Shown piece after piece: positions 1 through 8,390 of a DNA stretch of 42,660 nt. Both the position numbers and the translations under genes were made by a program. Below the pieces are notes generated by a model. That model was not told the DNA's origin, did not search any database, and was given only the letters and a program-made list of their open reading frames with translations. The DNA is from CAZLGC01 sp964559275 (GTDB taxonomy: Bacteria; Patescibacteriota; CALEFQ01): positions 1-42,660 of the forward strand of contig CAZLGC010000005.1 of assembly GCA_964559275.1 (NCBI GenBank), written 5' to 3'. Position 1 is the first letter of the stretch. Every line of letters starts with the position of its first letter.

Positions 1-2142
1 GAAGTGACAGCGATGAACGTGGATCGTTTCCGCAAGCAAATCAAAAAGTTAGGTTTTAGTTATGACTGGGATCGGGAAGTGAATACAACTGACCCGGATT
101 ATTACAAATGGACGCAGTGGATCTTCTTGCAGCTTTTCAAAAAGGGATTAGCATACGAAGACAATATTCCCATCAATTGGTGTCCTAGCTGTAAAACCGG
201 TTTGGCCAACGAGGAAGTGGTCGGCGGTGAGTGCGAGCGCTGTCACGCCAAGGTGGTCAAAAAAGACATGAAGCAGTGGATTTTGCGTATCACTGATTAC
301 GCTGATCGCCTGCTCAAGGATCTCGACTTGCTTGACTGGCCGGAGAAGATAAAAGAAATGCAGCGCAACTGGATTGGTCGTTCGGAGGGATATGAAATTG
401 ATTTTGACATCAAAGGACACGAGCAGGGGTTACGGGTTTACACGACTAGGGTTGACACCCTCTTTGGTGCTACCTTCATGGTTTTGGCGCCGGAACATCC
501 TTTTCTGAAAGAAATAGTTACCGCCGAGCAGAAAGACGCGGTTGCCAAATATCAGCAAGAAGCGGCCAACAAATCCGATTTGGAACGGGAATCACTGGAA
601 AAGGAAAAAACCGGTGTCTTTACCGGCGCTTATGCAATCAATCCGGCGAATAATGAAGAGATTCCGATCTGGGTTTCCGACTATGTCATGATGAATTACG
701 GCTCGGGGGCGATCATGGCGGTGCCGGCCCACGACGAGCGAGATTTTGCTTTTGCTAAAAAATACGATTTGCCGATAGTCGAAGTTATCTCGCCTGACGG
801 CCAACTCCATGATCTTGCCGAAGCCTATATTGGTGCAGGTAAGTTGGTTAACTCTGGAGACTTTGATGGTCTGGATGCCAGCGAGTCGATGCCCAAAATT
901 GCGGCCAAGGTGGATGGCAAGAAAACTACTAATTACAAATTACGTGACTGGGTTTTTTCCCGCCAACGTTACTGGGGTGAGCCTATCCCGATTATTCACT
1001 GCCCCAGTTGCGGAGTGGTACCCGTGCCGGAGCAGGATTTGCCGGTTGAGTTGCCAGACGTTGAAGAATATGAACCTACCGGAACCGGTGAGTCACCGCT
1101 GGCGGCGATTGACGATTGGGTGAAAACCAAGTGTCCGGAGTGTGGGGGAGAAGCCAAGCGCGAGACCAATACCATGCCGCAGTGGGCCGGTTCCTGCTGG
1201 TACTATTTACGCTACATCGATCCCAAGAATACCGACGAAATTTTTACTAAGAAAAAAATGCAATACTGGTGTCCGGTGGATACCTACGTGGGCGGTGCCG
1301 AGCATGCGGTTTTGCATTTGCTTTATGCCCGTTTTTGGCATAAGGTTTTGTATGATATCAAAATCGTCGACCATCCCGAGCCTTTCCTGAAACTTCTTAA
1401 TCAGGGCATGATTCTGGGTCCGGACGGCGTCAAAATGTCGAAATCCCGTGGCAATGTCATCAATCCGGATGACGTTGTCAAGGAACACGGCGCCGACGCT
1501 TTCCGCATGTACGAAATGTTCATGGGACCGCTGGCGGATGCCAAGCCCTGGGATACCAAGGGCATTGTCGGCACGCGCCGGTTCCTGGAAAAAGTCTGGG
1601 ATACGGGCAGCAAAGTCGCTGGTCAGATCCAGGCAGATTCCGGCCCGGGTGAGATTACGGGCGAGGCGGCAGTGCTACTCAATAAAACTGTCAAGAAAGT
1701 TGGTGAAGATATTGCCAGTTTCCGTTTCAATACGGCTATTGCCGCCATGATGACTTTTCTAAATGAAAGCTTGCAAATGGAAGCAGATGAGCTTACCGGC
1801 GCAACGGCCAAAGAGTATTGGGGAACTTTCCTGCAGATTCTAGCGCCGTTTGCTCCCCATATTTGCGAGGAGCTATGGTCGCAATTTGGGAATAGCGAAA
1901 GTATTGCCAAGAAACCCTGGCCCAAGTTCGATCCGGCGCTTGTCAAAGACGAGACTTTCGAGCTAGTGGTGCAGGTCAACGGTAAGGTTCGTGGCAAGGT
2001 TGAGGTGGCTCAGGATATTGCCGAGGCGGAAGCAATCAAGACCGCGAAGACGGCGGAAAACGTTTCCAAGTGGCTTGAGGGCAAAGAGACAGTTAAGGAA
2101 ATCTATGTACCCGGTCGCTTAGTTAATATTGTCGTCAAATAA
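1..2142 (+). CDS. leuS: Leucyl-tRNA synthetase, 5' end cut by window edge
   Basis: Class Ia synthetase charging tRNA-Leu in the cytoplasm. The reading frame is open from base 1, so the gene starts upstream; the N-terminal part with the HIGH signature is missing. Visible are a zinc-type knuckle (NWCPSCKTGLANEE, then CERC), the CP1 editing domain (TTRVDTLFGATF and GSGAIMAVPAHDERDFAF), a second pair of CxxC knuckles (CPSCG, CPECGG), the WAGSCWYYLRY segment, the KMSKS loop (GVKMSKSRGN) and the C-terminal tail with QVNGKVRGK. All family landmarks after the missing start are intact. The stop codon directly abuts the argS start, so the two synthetases are probably co-transcribed and translationally coupled. 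Confidence 0.97.
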   Translation, partial: EVTAMNVDRFRKQIKKLGFSYDWDREVNTTDPDYYKWTQWIFLQLFKKGLAYEDNIPINWCPSCKTGLANEEVVGGECERCHAKVVKKDMKQWILRITDYADRLLKDLDLLDWPEKIKEMQRNWIGRSEGYEIDFDIKGHEQGLRVYTTRVDTLFGATFMVLAPEHPFLKEIVTAEQKDAVAKYQQEAANKSDLERESLEKEKTGVFTGAYAINPANNEEIPIWVSDYVMMNYGSGAIMAVPAHDERDFAFAKKYDLPIVEVISPDGQLHDLAEAYIGAGKLVNSGDFDGLDASESMPKIAAKVDGKKTTNYKLRDWVFSRQRYWGEPIPIIHCPSCGVVPVPEQDLPVELPDVEEYEPTGTGESPLAAIDDWVKTKCPECGGEAKRETNTMPQWAGSCWYYLRYIDPKNTDEIFTKKKMQYWCPVDTYVGGAEHAVLHLLYARFWHKVLYDIKIVDHPEPFLKLLNQGMILGPDGVKMSKSRGNVINPDDVVKEHGADAFRMYEMFMGPLADAKPWDTKGIVGTRRFLEKVWDTGSKVAGQIQADSGPGEITGEAAVLLNKTVKKVGEDIASFRFNTAIAAMMTFLNESLQMEADELTGATAKEYWGTFLQILAPFAPHICEELWSQFGNSESIAKKPWPKFDPALVKDETFELVVQVNGKVRGKVEVAQDIAEAEAIKTAKTAENVSKWLEGKETVKEIYVPGRLVNIVVK

Positions 2143-3942
2143 ATGGCTACGGTATTTGAGCTGAAAGACAAATTGGAATCAGAGATAAGGGCAGCGGTCG
2201 GCGATCAATCGGCGCCGGTGGTTTTGAATGACCCGCCGGCGAACATTGATGCCGACTGGGCGGTGCCCTGTTTTCCATTTGCCAAGAAGCTGGGTGCGGC
2301 CCCGCCGGAAATTGCCAAGGATTTGGCCGAGAAGCTGACCGGAGCCGAATTAATTGGCAAAGCTCAGGCAGCCGGTCCGTATCTTAATCTGTCTTTGAAT
2401 CCGGCCAAGTTTGGGCAAGATGCAATTGCGCAAGTGACGAAAGAAAAAGAGAAGTACGGAACCTGGGCGGATAAGAATCAGAGTGTCATGATCGAATTTT
2501 CTTCGCCAAATACGAACAAGCCTTTGCACCTGGGTCACGTTCGTAACCAAACTTTGGGTTGGCTGCTCTCACAAGTTTATCAAGCGGCCGGATACAAAGT
2601 AATCAAGGGGGTGTTGTTTAATGACCGCGGTATCCATATCTGTAAATCAATGGTGGCTTATCAGAATTGGGGCGAAGGTGCCACCCCGGAAAGCCGGGGA
2701 GTTAAAGGCGATCATCTAGTGGGTGATTTCTACGTGCTTTTTGAACAGAAGTTTTCGGCTGAATATGAAAAATGGGCAAATGAACAGGGATTTGATTCTC
2801 AGAATCCGCCGGCAGGAAAGACCAAGGAAGAATTCTTCAACCTGCCTGATTCAAGGTTGGGCGAGCAAACCAGGGAATGCCTACAGAAATGGGAAAACAA
2901 TGATAAGGCCACCAGGGAATTGTGGAAAAAAATGAATTCATGGGTGCTGGCGGGCATGCAGGATACTTATGCCAAATTTAGGATCAAATTCGACGTTTCA
3001 GATTATGAATCCAAGACTTGTCTGCTAGGCAAAGATATTGTTGCCGAGGGAGTTAAGAAGGGTGTTTTTCATAAGAATGAAGACGGTTCCGTGGTAGTTG
3101 ACTTGGAGAAATGGAAGCTGGGAGAAAAAGTTCTGGTGCGAGCTAACGGAACGACTCTGTATATAACTCAAGACCTGGGCACGGCCAAGAGGCGTCACGA
3201 TGAATATGATTTGAGCCAGTTGATATATGTGGTGGCTTCGGAACAGAATTATCACTTCCAGGTTCTTCTGAAAATTCTGGAACTGCTGGGCTATGACTGG
3301 GCCAAAGGTTTCAGCCATTTTTCTTACGGCATGGTTAATCTCCCCGAAGGCAAAATGAAATCGCGCGAAGGGACAGTTGTTGACGCCGATGATTTTCTAG
3401 AGGATATGGAGAAAATGGTGCTTAGCAAAATCAAAAACTCAGAAGCGGATCTCAAAGACGAGGACAAACCAGCTCTAGCCTATGAAATTGCCCTGGGAGC
3501 TATCAATTTCTATATTCTTTGGCACTCGCCACACAAAAACATGATTTTTGATCCGAAAAAGTCGCTCAGCCTGGAAGGTGACACCGGTCCCTATATTCAG
3601 TACGCAGCTACTCGTATCAAAGGCATTTTGCGCAAAGCGGGGGAGACAGATGTCAAGCCCAATTTTGAGCTGCTTAAAGAACCGGAAGAGAGAAAGCTTA
3701 TTAAAATAATCTTTGAATATCCCTTTGTCATCGAAAAATCTGCCGATACCAAGAATACCCTGCTGATACCGGCCTACACACTGGGGCTTTCTAAGGCAGT
3801 GACAGCATTTTACCAAAAACACAATGTCAAAGACGCTCAGCCGGCACTGAAAGCAACCAGGGTAGCCCTGCTACAGGCGGTTTTGCAAGTCCTGGAAAAT
3901 GCCCTGAACCTGATGAATATCAAGGTTGTGGATAAGATGTAA
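2143..3942 (+). CDS. argS: Arginyl-tRNA synthetase
   Basis: Charges tRNA-Arg. The 599-residue protein has an Arg-N domain, the class I HIGH motif as HLGH inside SSPNTNKPLHLGHVRN (about residues 120-135), a GKMKSREG loop in place of KMSKS, and a C-terminal DALR-type all-helical anticodon domain (KATRVALLQAVLQVLENALN). The ATG follows the leuS TAA with no gap. The segments NDRGIHICKSM, ATPESRGVKGDHLVG and SSPNTNKPLHLGH match what I recall of the Bacteroidetes-type ArgRS rather than the E. coli type, so ancient transfer is possible. A terminator follows at 3951-3977. Confidence 0.96.
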   Translation: MATVFELKDKLESEIRAAVGDQSAPVVLNDPPANIDADWAVPCFPFAKKLGAAPPEIAKDLAEKLTGAELIGKAQAAGPYLNLSLNPAKFGQDAIAQVTKEKEKYGTWADKNQSVMIEFSSPNTNKPLHLGHVRNQTLGWLLSQVYQAAGYKVIKGVLFNDRGIHICKSMVAYQNWGEGATPESRGVKGDHLVGDFYVLFEQKFSAEYEKWANEQGFDSQNPPAGKTKEEFFNLPDSRLGEQTRECLQKWENNDKATRELWKKMNSWVLAGMQDTYAKFRIKFDVSDYESKTCLLGKDIVAEGVKKGVFHKNEDGSVVVDLEKWKLGEKVLVRANGTTLYITQDLGTAKRRHDEYDLSQLIYVVASEQNYHFQVLLKILELLGYDWAKGFSHFSYGMVNLPEGKMKSREGTVVDADDFLEDMEKMVLSKIKNSEADLKDEDKPALAYEIALGAINFYILWHSPHKNMIFDPKKSLSLEGDTGPYIQYAATRIKGILRKAGETDVKPNFELLKEPEERKLIKIIFEYPFVIEKSADTKNTLLIPAYTLGLSKAVTAFYQKHNVKDAQPALKATRVALLQAVLQVLENALNLMNIKVVDKM

Positions 3943-3950
3943 GACGAAAA

Positions 3951-3977
3951 ACGGTCATTTGAAGAGACTGTTTTTTA
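3951..3977 (+). terminator. Intrinsic terminator after argS
   Basis: ACGGTC (3951-3956) pairs with GACTGT (3966-3971) with one G-U pair and runs into six T residues. It closes the leuS-argS operon. Confidence 0.6.
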
Positions 3978-4000
3978 TTGCAATTAACTGTCAAATTTAC

Positions 4001-4068
4001 TTGACACCGATGTTTATTTATAGGCAAAAACCTTATATATAAGGCTTATCAGGTGGTCGCGGTGTCAA
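4001..4068. promoter_or_regulatory. Nested inverted repeats, candidate operator
   Basis: TTGACACCG (4001-4009) and CGGTGTCAA (4060-4068) are perfect 9-bp inverted repeats. Between them lies a perfect 14-bp palindrome, CCTTATATATAAGG (4031-4044). A promoter starts 9 bp downstream at 4077. The position upstream of a TrmB-like regulator gene makes an operator for that regulator plausible; this is inference. Confidence 0.45.
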
Positions 4069-4076
4069 AATGATAC

Positions 4077-4104
4077 TTGACACAGCTTGTCAGTATGCTA
4101 TGTT
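4077..4104 (+). promoter_or_regulatory. Sigma70-type promoter for the small ORF/TrmB-like unit
   Basis: TTGACA at 4077-4082, 16-bp spacer, TATGTT at 4099-4104. It lies 32 nt before a small ORF with a strong SD. The transcript could continue into the TrmB-like gene with a leader of about 290 nt. Confidence 0.6.
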
Positions 4105-4135
4105 ACCTATGGAGGGAGAAGGAGGAAGAAAAAAT

Positions 4136-4240
4136 ATGAGGCCCCGCAAAGGCCAACCAGGAGTCGACCCCAAAGGTGACCAAATCAAGCCATGCTTGAC
4201 CAAGTCCCCCCCGACTCCAACCAAAAGAGGAAGCAAATAG
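4136..4240 (+). CDS. Small basic, proline-rich ORF of 34 codons, possible leader peptide
   Basis: A short ORF starts at ATG 4136, 7 nt after the purine-rich SD GGAGGAAG, and stops at TAG 4240. The predicted peptide starts MRPRKGQPG, is rich in Lys, Arg and Pro and has one Cys; I recognise no family. A good promoter stands upstream and the TrmB-like regulator gene begins 160 nt downstream. It may be a true small protein or a leader peptide for that gene. There is no homology support, so coding status rests on the promoter, SD and ORF arrangement only. Confidence 0.4.
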   Translation: MRPRKGQPGVDPKGDQIKPCLTKSPPTPTKRGSK

Positions 4241-4399
4241 AAAAACTTTTTCCAGACACACCAACGTCACCCCGTGACCCCCTCTGCCCCCACTCTCCGT
4301 TTTTCTCCCGCTTCCTCTTCAGGCATTTAGGGATAGAAAGTGAAAAATAGAAAATAGAAGCTCGTAATTCCATCTTCTACCTTCCACCTTCAATAACCA
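4241..4399 (+). other. Pyrimidine-rich spacer before the TrmB-like gene
   Basis: The stretch 4246-4330 is strongly C/T-rich on the plus strand and contains a small GTCAC-CCC-GTGAC hairpin (about 4265-4278). It is followed by A-rich filler (4335-4360) and CTTC-type short repeats (4372-4391). No further gene or clear promoter is seen. Confidence 0.4.
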
Positions 4400-5143
4400 A
4401 TGGTTGAAGAAACCCTCAAAAAGTTAGGCTTTTCGGCCGACGCGGTGTCGGTCTATTTTGATTTACTAGAAAATGGTCCGACCTCAGTTCGTTCTATTGC
4501 ATCTCGCACCGGTGTCGGTAGAGGAACTGTATTTAATCATCTCAAGAAATTTATTGCCGACGGGATTGCTTCCCATTACCGCCGCGGTGGTCTGAAGATG
4601 TTTGTTGCCCAGGATCCGCAGTCTCTAGAAAATCTGCTGCGCCGCAGCCAGGCTGAGCTGGATGACCAGAAAGCGGAATTAAAAAGCGTGTTGCCGGAAT
4701 TGCGGACCTTTTTCACCACTGGGGACAACGGTCCGAAGGTGCGATATTTCGAGGGCACTCGGGAAGTCAGCGAAATGCTGCGTGATGTACTGGAAACAAT
4801 GTCGCACGAAAAGAAAAAGGAGTATTATGTATATTCAACCAAAGGTAAACGTGAGATCATATATACGAATATTCCTGATTTTTCCGAACAACGTATTAAA
4901 GCCGGCATTAAAGTCAAAGTTATTGCCATCGGCAAAGGCGGAGAACTGCGTGGTTTGGATGAACGTAAATGGCTTTCACAGCAGGCTGTGGAAAACTCCA
5001 GTTATATGGTAGTTTATGGGAAAAAAATATCGCTGGTAACTATCGGAGGTAAAGGTGAACCGGTCGGGGTAATCATTGAAGACAAGGCCAGTGCCGAAAC
5101 ACAAAAGCTGATTTTTACAAAGTTATGGGAATATTTGGGATAA
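4400..5143 (+). CDS. TrmB-family transcriptional regulator
   Basis: A 247-residue DNA-binding protein. The N-terminal 75 residues form a winged helix of the TrmB type (GFSADAVSVYFDLLENGP, then SIASRTGVGRGTVFNHLKK). A short helical linker (residues about 77-105) and a C-terminal alpha/beta region follow (VRYFEGTREVSEMLRDVLE onwards), resembling the effector-binding part of TrmB or PLD-like regulators. TrmB proteins usually control sugar metabolism. The position 36 bp upstream of glmS suggests control of amino-sugar synthesis, which is inference. No SD is visible before the ATG. The ligand is unknown. Confidence 0.8.
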   Translation: MVEETLKKLGFSADAVSVYFDLLENGPTSVRSIASRTGVGRGTVFNHLKKFIADGIASHYRRGGLKMFVAQDPQSLENLLRRSQAELDDQKAELKSVLPELRTFFTTGDNGPKVRYFEGTREVSEMLRDVLETMSHEKKKEYYVYSTKGKREIIYTNIPDFSEQRIKAGIKVKVIAIGKGGELRGLDERKWLSQQAVENSSYMVVYGKKISLVTIGGKGEPVGVIIEDKASAETQKLIFTKLWEYLG

Positions 5144-5179
5144 ATCTAGCAAAATAAATATTTTTCAAAATAAAAATCT

Positions 5180-7030
5180 ATGTGCGGTATTGTTGGTTAC
5201 CTCGGGAAGAGTGACGATGTCCCGAGAGTATTGCTGGAGGGATTGAAGCGTCTGGAGTATCGAGGTTACGATTCAGCCGGTTTGGCGATAGTTGATGGTG
5301 AAGGAATATATTGCCGCAAAGTACGGCGGCGTGGTGATCGTTCCGCCATCGGTGATCTACAGCAAAAAATCGACAGGGAATTTTCTCCCGGTTCAGTGGG
5401 GATTGCGCACACGCGTTGGGCAACACATGGTATCCCGACGGAGACTAATGCTCACCCTCACTATGACTGCCAGCGGGAGATTTTAGTTGTCCACAACGGC
5501 ATCATTGAAAATTTCTTGCCGCTTAAAAAAAAGCTGGAAGGTTCCGGGCACAAATTCACTTCCGAAACCGATACCGAGGTGCTAGCTCATTTAATCGAAG
5601 CAAATTATGCCGGTGATCTGGAGGCGGCGGTGCGTTTAGCTTTGCAGGAAGTGCAGGGAACTTTTGGGATTGCGGTTGTCAGTCGTCGTCATCCCGGGGA
5701 AATGATTGTGGCCAAACAGGGGAGTCCGCTGGGAATCGGTCTGGGGGAATCTGAATATATTGTTGCCTCCGATGCTGCTCCGATAATTGCTCATACCAAG
5801 CAAGTTATCTATCTTGATGACGGCGAAATGGGGGTGTTGCGAAAAGACGGACACCGGATTTCTTCGCTAAAGACTAACGGCAAGATTCAAAAAGAGGCTC
5901 AGGAGATTGAATGGGATCTCGATGAGGCGGAAAAACGCGGTTACGAGCATTTTATGCTCAAAGAGATATCGGAACAGCCGGAGTCGCTCAAAAACACGAT
6001 TAGAGGGCGGGTCAAGGCTGATGAGGGAATTGCTGTTTTAGGTGGCATCAGAGATCACAGTGATCGTCTGCGCGATATCAAAAATATTACTATTGTTGCC
6101 TGCGGGACGGCTTTTTATGCAGGCTTAGTGGGGGAATACATGCTGGAAGGTTACGGCGGCGTGCGCACCGAGGTAGAGTATGCCTCCGAGTTTCGCTATC
6201 GCTCGCCTGTGCTTGATCCCAAACGGTCGGTCTTGTTGGCGGTCAGCCAGTCCGGTGAGACGGCAGACACTCTGGCAGCTATCCGTGAGGCCAAACGGCG
6301 GGGTGTGCTGGCTCTGGGTATCGTGAATGCAGTCGGCTCAACAATCGCCCGGGATACTGATGCCGGTGTCTACAACCACGCCGGTCCGGAGATTGGAGTT
6401 GCTTCCACCAAAGCTTTCTCTTCCCAACTGGCCGTTTTTGCGCTGCTGTCAATATTTTTGGGTCGGCAGCGCCAGATGTCGGAAGTGACCGGTCAGCGAC
6501 TTACCAAAGCTCTGCAGCAGATCCCGGACCAGGTAGAGAAGATTGTTGCCCAGAGTGACAACATAAAAAAGGTTGCCGAGAAATATTCTGAATTTGATAA
6601 TTTTCTTTTCCTGGGTCGCAAATATAATTTCCCGATCGCCATGGAAGGCGCTCTTAAGCTCAAGGAAATTTCATATATTCACGCCGAAGGTTATGGCGCC
6701 GGAGAAATGAAGCACGGCCCGCTGGCTTTGATCGATGAAAAATTCCCTTCCATTTGCGTTGTTCCCGACAATAGCGTGCGGGACAAGATGATTAGCAATA
6801 TGAAAGAGCTGCAGGCCCGCCGTGGTCCAATTATTGCGATTGCCAGTGAGGGGGATCAGGAAATCGCTGATTTGGTTGATGATACTATCTTCATTCCCCG
6901 CACTGAAGAGATGCTGGAGCCGTTGCTGACGGTGATCCCACTGCAATTATTTGCTTACCATATGGCGGTTCTGCTGGGCAAGGACGTGGATAAGCCTAGG
7001 AATCTGGCTAAGAGTGTGACGGTTGAATAA
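5180..7030 (+). CDS. glmS: Glutamine-fructose-6-phosphate aminotransferase (isomerizing)
   Basis: Makes glucosamine-6-phosphate from fructose-6-phosphate and glutamine, the first step to UDP-GlcNAc and the cell wall. At 616 residues it is full length. The N-terminal class II glutaminase starts MCGIVGYLG with the catalytic Cys2, and has GIAHTRWATHG and HNGIIENF. Two SIS sugar-isomerase domains follow (ACGTAFYAG, SQSGETADT; then GAGEMKHGPLALID). The C-terminus DKPRNLAKSVTVE is the conserved tail that lines the active site. No SD is seen; the ATG follows an A/T-rich stretch. It is probably co-transcribed with the TrmB-like regulator. Confidence 0.97.
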   Translation: MCGIVGYLGKSDDVPRVLLEGLKRLEYRGYDSAGLAIVDGEGIYCRKVRRRGDRSAIGDLQQKIDREFSPGSVGIAHTRWATHGIPTETNAHPHYDCQREILVVHNGIIENFLPLKKKLEGSGHKFTSETDTEVLAHLIEANYAGDLEAAVRLALQEVQGTFGIAVVSRRHPGEMIVAKQGSPLGIGLGESEYIVASDAAPIIAHTKQVIYLDDGEMGVLRKDGHRISSLKTNGKIQKEAQEIEWDLDEAEKRGYEHFMLKEISEQPESLKNTIRGRVKADEGIAVLGGIRDHSDRLRDIKNITIVACGTAFYAGLVGEYMLEGYGGVRTEVEYASEFRYRSPVLDPKRSVLLAVSQSGETADTLAAIREAKRRGVLALGIVNAVGSTIARDTDAGVYNHAGPEIGVASTKAFSSQLAVFALLSIFLGRQRQMSEVTGQRLTKALQQIPDQVEKIVAQSDNIKKVAEKYSEFDNFLFLGRKYNFPIAMEGALKLKEISYIHAEGYGAGEMKHGPLALIDEKFPSICVVPDNSVRDKMISNMKELQARRGPIIAIASEGDQEIADLVDDTIFIPRTEEMLEPLLTVIPLQLFAYHMAVLLGKDVDKPRNLAKSVTVE

Positions 7031-7072
7031 AAAATCTTCAGCTGCGCGTTTGCTGGTGTAGCCTCACGGCTA

Positions 7073-7184
7073 GTTACTTTTTGGGCCTCCAAAAAGTAAC
7101 CAAAAAGAGGCCGGGGGCGCGAATCGCCTTGCTGTATTTATGTATGTTGCTTTCATTGGGGCTAGCGGCGCGCCCCCGGACCCC
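7073..7184. repeat. Palindromic repeat element, copy A
   Basis: The element opens with a perfect 12-bp hairpin, GTTACTTTTTGG (7073-7084) and its complement (7089-7100). The box GTAACCAAAAAG (7096-7107) follows, then a long-range perfect 11-bp pair CCGGGGGCGCG (7111-7121) with CGCGCCCCCGG (7169-7179), followed by ACCCC. The same order of parts occurs at 23903-24012 (copy B), although hairpin arms and loops differ. This looks like a dispersed REP-like or MITE-like element; no transposase is nearby. Confidence 0.65.
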
Positions 7185-7237
7185 ACAGCTCATTCTGGTA
7201 GCTGATATAGTTATCTGGCTTACTTTTGTAAAATAGA

Positions 7238-7266
7238 AACCACCAGCTCAAAGCTGGTGGTTTTTA
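7238..7266. terminator. Bidirectional hairpin terminator
   Basis: An 8-9 bp stem, CCACCAGCT pairing with AGCTGGTGG, is flanked by A-rich sequence on one side and TTTTTATTT on the other. It lies downstream of glmS and repeat A and just beyond the end of the minus-strand RNA unit, so it can stop transcription from both sides. Confidence 0.75.
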
Positions 7267-7278
7267 TTTACCCAAAGC

Positions 7279-7304
7279 AAAAAGGGCCTAGGCTGAGGTC
7301 CCTT
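7279..7304 (-). terminator. Intrinsic terminator of the large minus-strand RNA
   Basis: Read on the minus strand, AAGGG pairs with CCCTT around an inner CCT/AGG stem and is followed by TTTTTG. It gives a defined 3' end for the RNA that starts near 8355. Confidence 0.7.
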
Positions 7305-8356
7305 AATGTGTCGTATTCCGACCTGCGTTCGCGCTACAGGGTGCGGTTTTCGCCACTCTTCCGTTGCGGGAAGAGACGACACTTTGATCTCACGTAGAAT
7401 CGATTGACGCCACCTTTTAGTGGCAACAGCCGACATCTCTTCGGGAATGTTTACCCAGGGGAGGTGATTCACCCCTTTATCCGCCAGAAGGTTTCTTGAT
7501 CACAGTTGTTGCGCGCTTCCTGCGACCCTGCAAGATTTTCTGCCTTTGTTGAGAACCAAGTGCGAAGCCTCTTCGGCTGCCTCGATAATCTGGGCATCAA
7601 ACCTTACACGTGTTCCGCTTGAGTTTCTGCGGTAGGGGAGTTCGATCTGTCGGCAAGCCGGCAGTTCTAATCCCGTTCCAGGTTCCACTTTCGCTTTCCA
7701 CTTGACCCTACACCTGTTCTGGCTTACCTCTGTCTTTTTAGCTTACGGCGCCTTTGGCGTCGCTTACGCGCGCTGATCACAGAGGTGGTCCCTTCCATCC
7801 TGCCGGATTTCACTGGACAACAGCTTCTGACTCTAGTCCCGCTTGTGGCAGGCCCGATCGGATAACCTTTCGGGTTCGAGTCATCACTCCCTTTACCCGT
7901 GGTTCGCCCAGCGGGTCAGGGTTCACATATTCCTGGGGGTCTATCGTTTGCCCGCAGATATTCCGCGAATCTGATCTCCTCGCCCGCGATCCTTCTTGGC
8001 GAAAGTCGCCGAAAGTCGCGTTTGATTTGACCTAGTTCACGGAGTCCGTTGGCTACGAAAGGTGTAGACTCACCTTCCCTAGAAACATGCGTGAGGATTT
8101 GGACTAGCTTCCGCCGACCCTTGGCTTTGTCCCGAAGGACTAGCCGATCGACTTAACCTTGCCCGGCGCAGTTGCGTACTTCTGCTGCCTTTTTCTCCCG
8201 GCGGCGCGATCTCTCTTGCCGTCGTTTGATTATATGCTCCCCAATGCCTTTCAGACTGAGGCCAGCTATTTGCTAACGGGCTTCAGGCTGAAAGGCGGTT
8301 ACTAGAGAAGTGCTTCTGACTGAATTTTTAGTGTGCTGTAAATTTTTTTACGGCAA
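7279..8356 (-). ncRNA. Candidate large structured non-coding RNA, about 1.08 kb, family not recognised
   Basis: No convincing protein is encoded on either strand. The minus strand has a promoter (8362-8390) and an intrinsic terminator (7279-7304) that define a roughly 1,077-nt transcript. Many local hairpins are visible: a 9-bp stem (8246-8254 with 8288-8296); a stem capped by a C(UUCG)G tetraloop (8123-8145); a 6-bp stem (8059-8064 with 8071-8076); GGCGA/TCGCC (7998-8010); an 8-bp stem enclosing further pairing (7726-7733 with 7779-7786); a 5-bp stem (7409-7424); and a 7-bp stem (7356-7362 with 7369-7375). GNRA-like and CGAAAGG motifs recur. I see no RNase P, tmRNA, rRNA or SRP signature. 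The size recalls the ornate large RNAs (GOLLD, ROOL, OLE), but I cannot assign it to any of them. Confidence 0.7.
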
Positions 8357-8361
8357 GATTT

Positions 8362-8390
8362 AAATTATCATTCCTGGAAAATCGCGTCAA
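8362..8390 (-). promoter_or_regulatory. Promoter of the large structured RNA
   Basis: On the minus strand, TTGACG (8385-8390), exactly 17 bp, then TAATTT (8362-8367) preceded by the extended -10 dinucleotide TG. Predicted start of transcription is near 8355. The promoter before the 23063 gene has the same TGnTAATTT -10. Confidence 0.75.

Noticed and set aside
7073..7184. CRISPR array or transposon inverted ends
   Set aside because: Only one unit is present here, with no spacer periodicity, transposase or target duplication.
7248..8035. Short reading frames in the gap after glmS (for example minus 7500-7688 and plus 7754-8035)
   Set aside because: They overlap on both strands, lack SDs and known motifs, and are interrupted by stops. 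The hairpin-rich structure with a minus-strand promoter and terminator explains the block better as RNA.
7279..8356. RNase P RNA, tmRNA or rRNA fragment
   Set aside because: I looked for the GAGGAAAGTCC and ACAGAA boxes of RNase P, the tRNA-like ends of tmRNA and familiar rRNA helices on both strands and found none. The length also does not fit.
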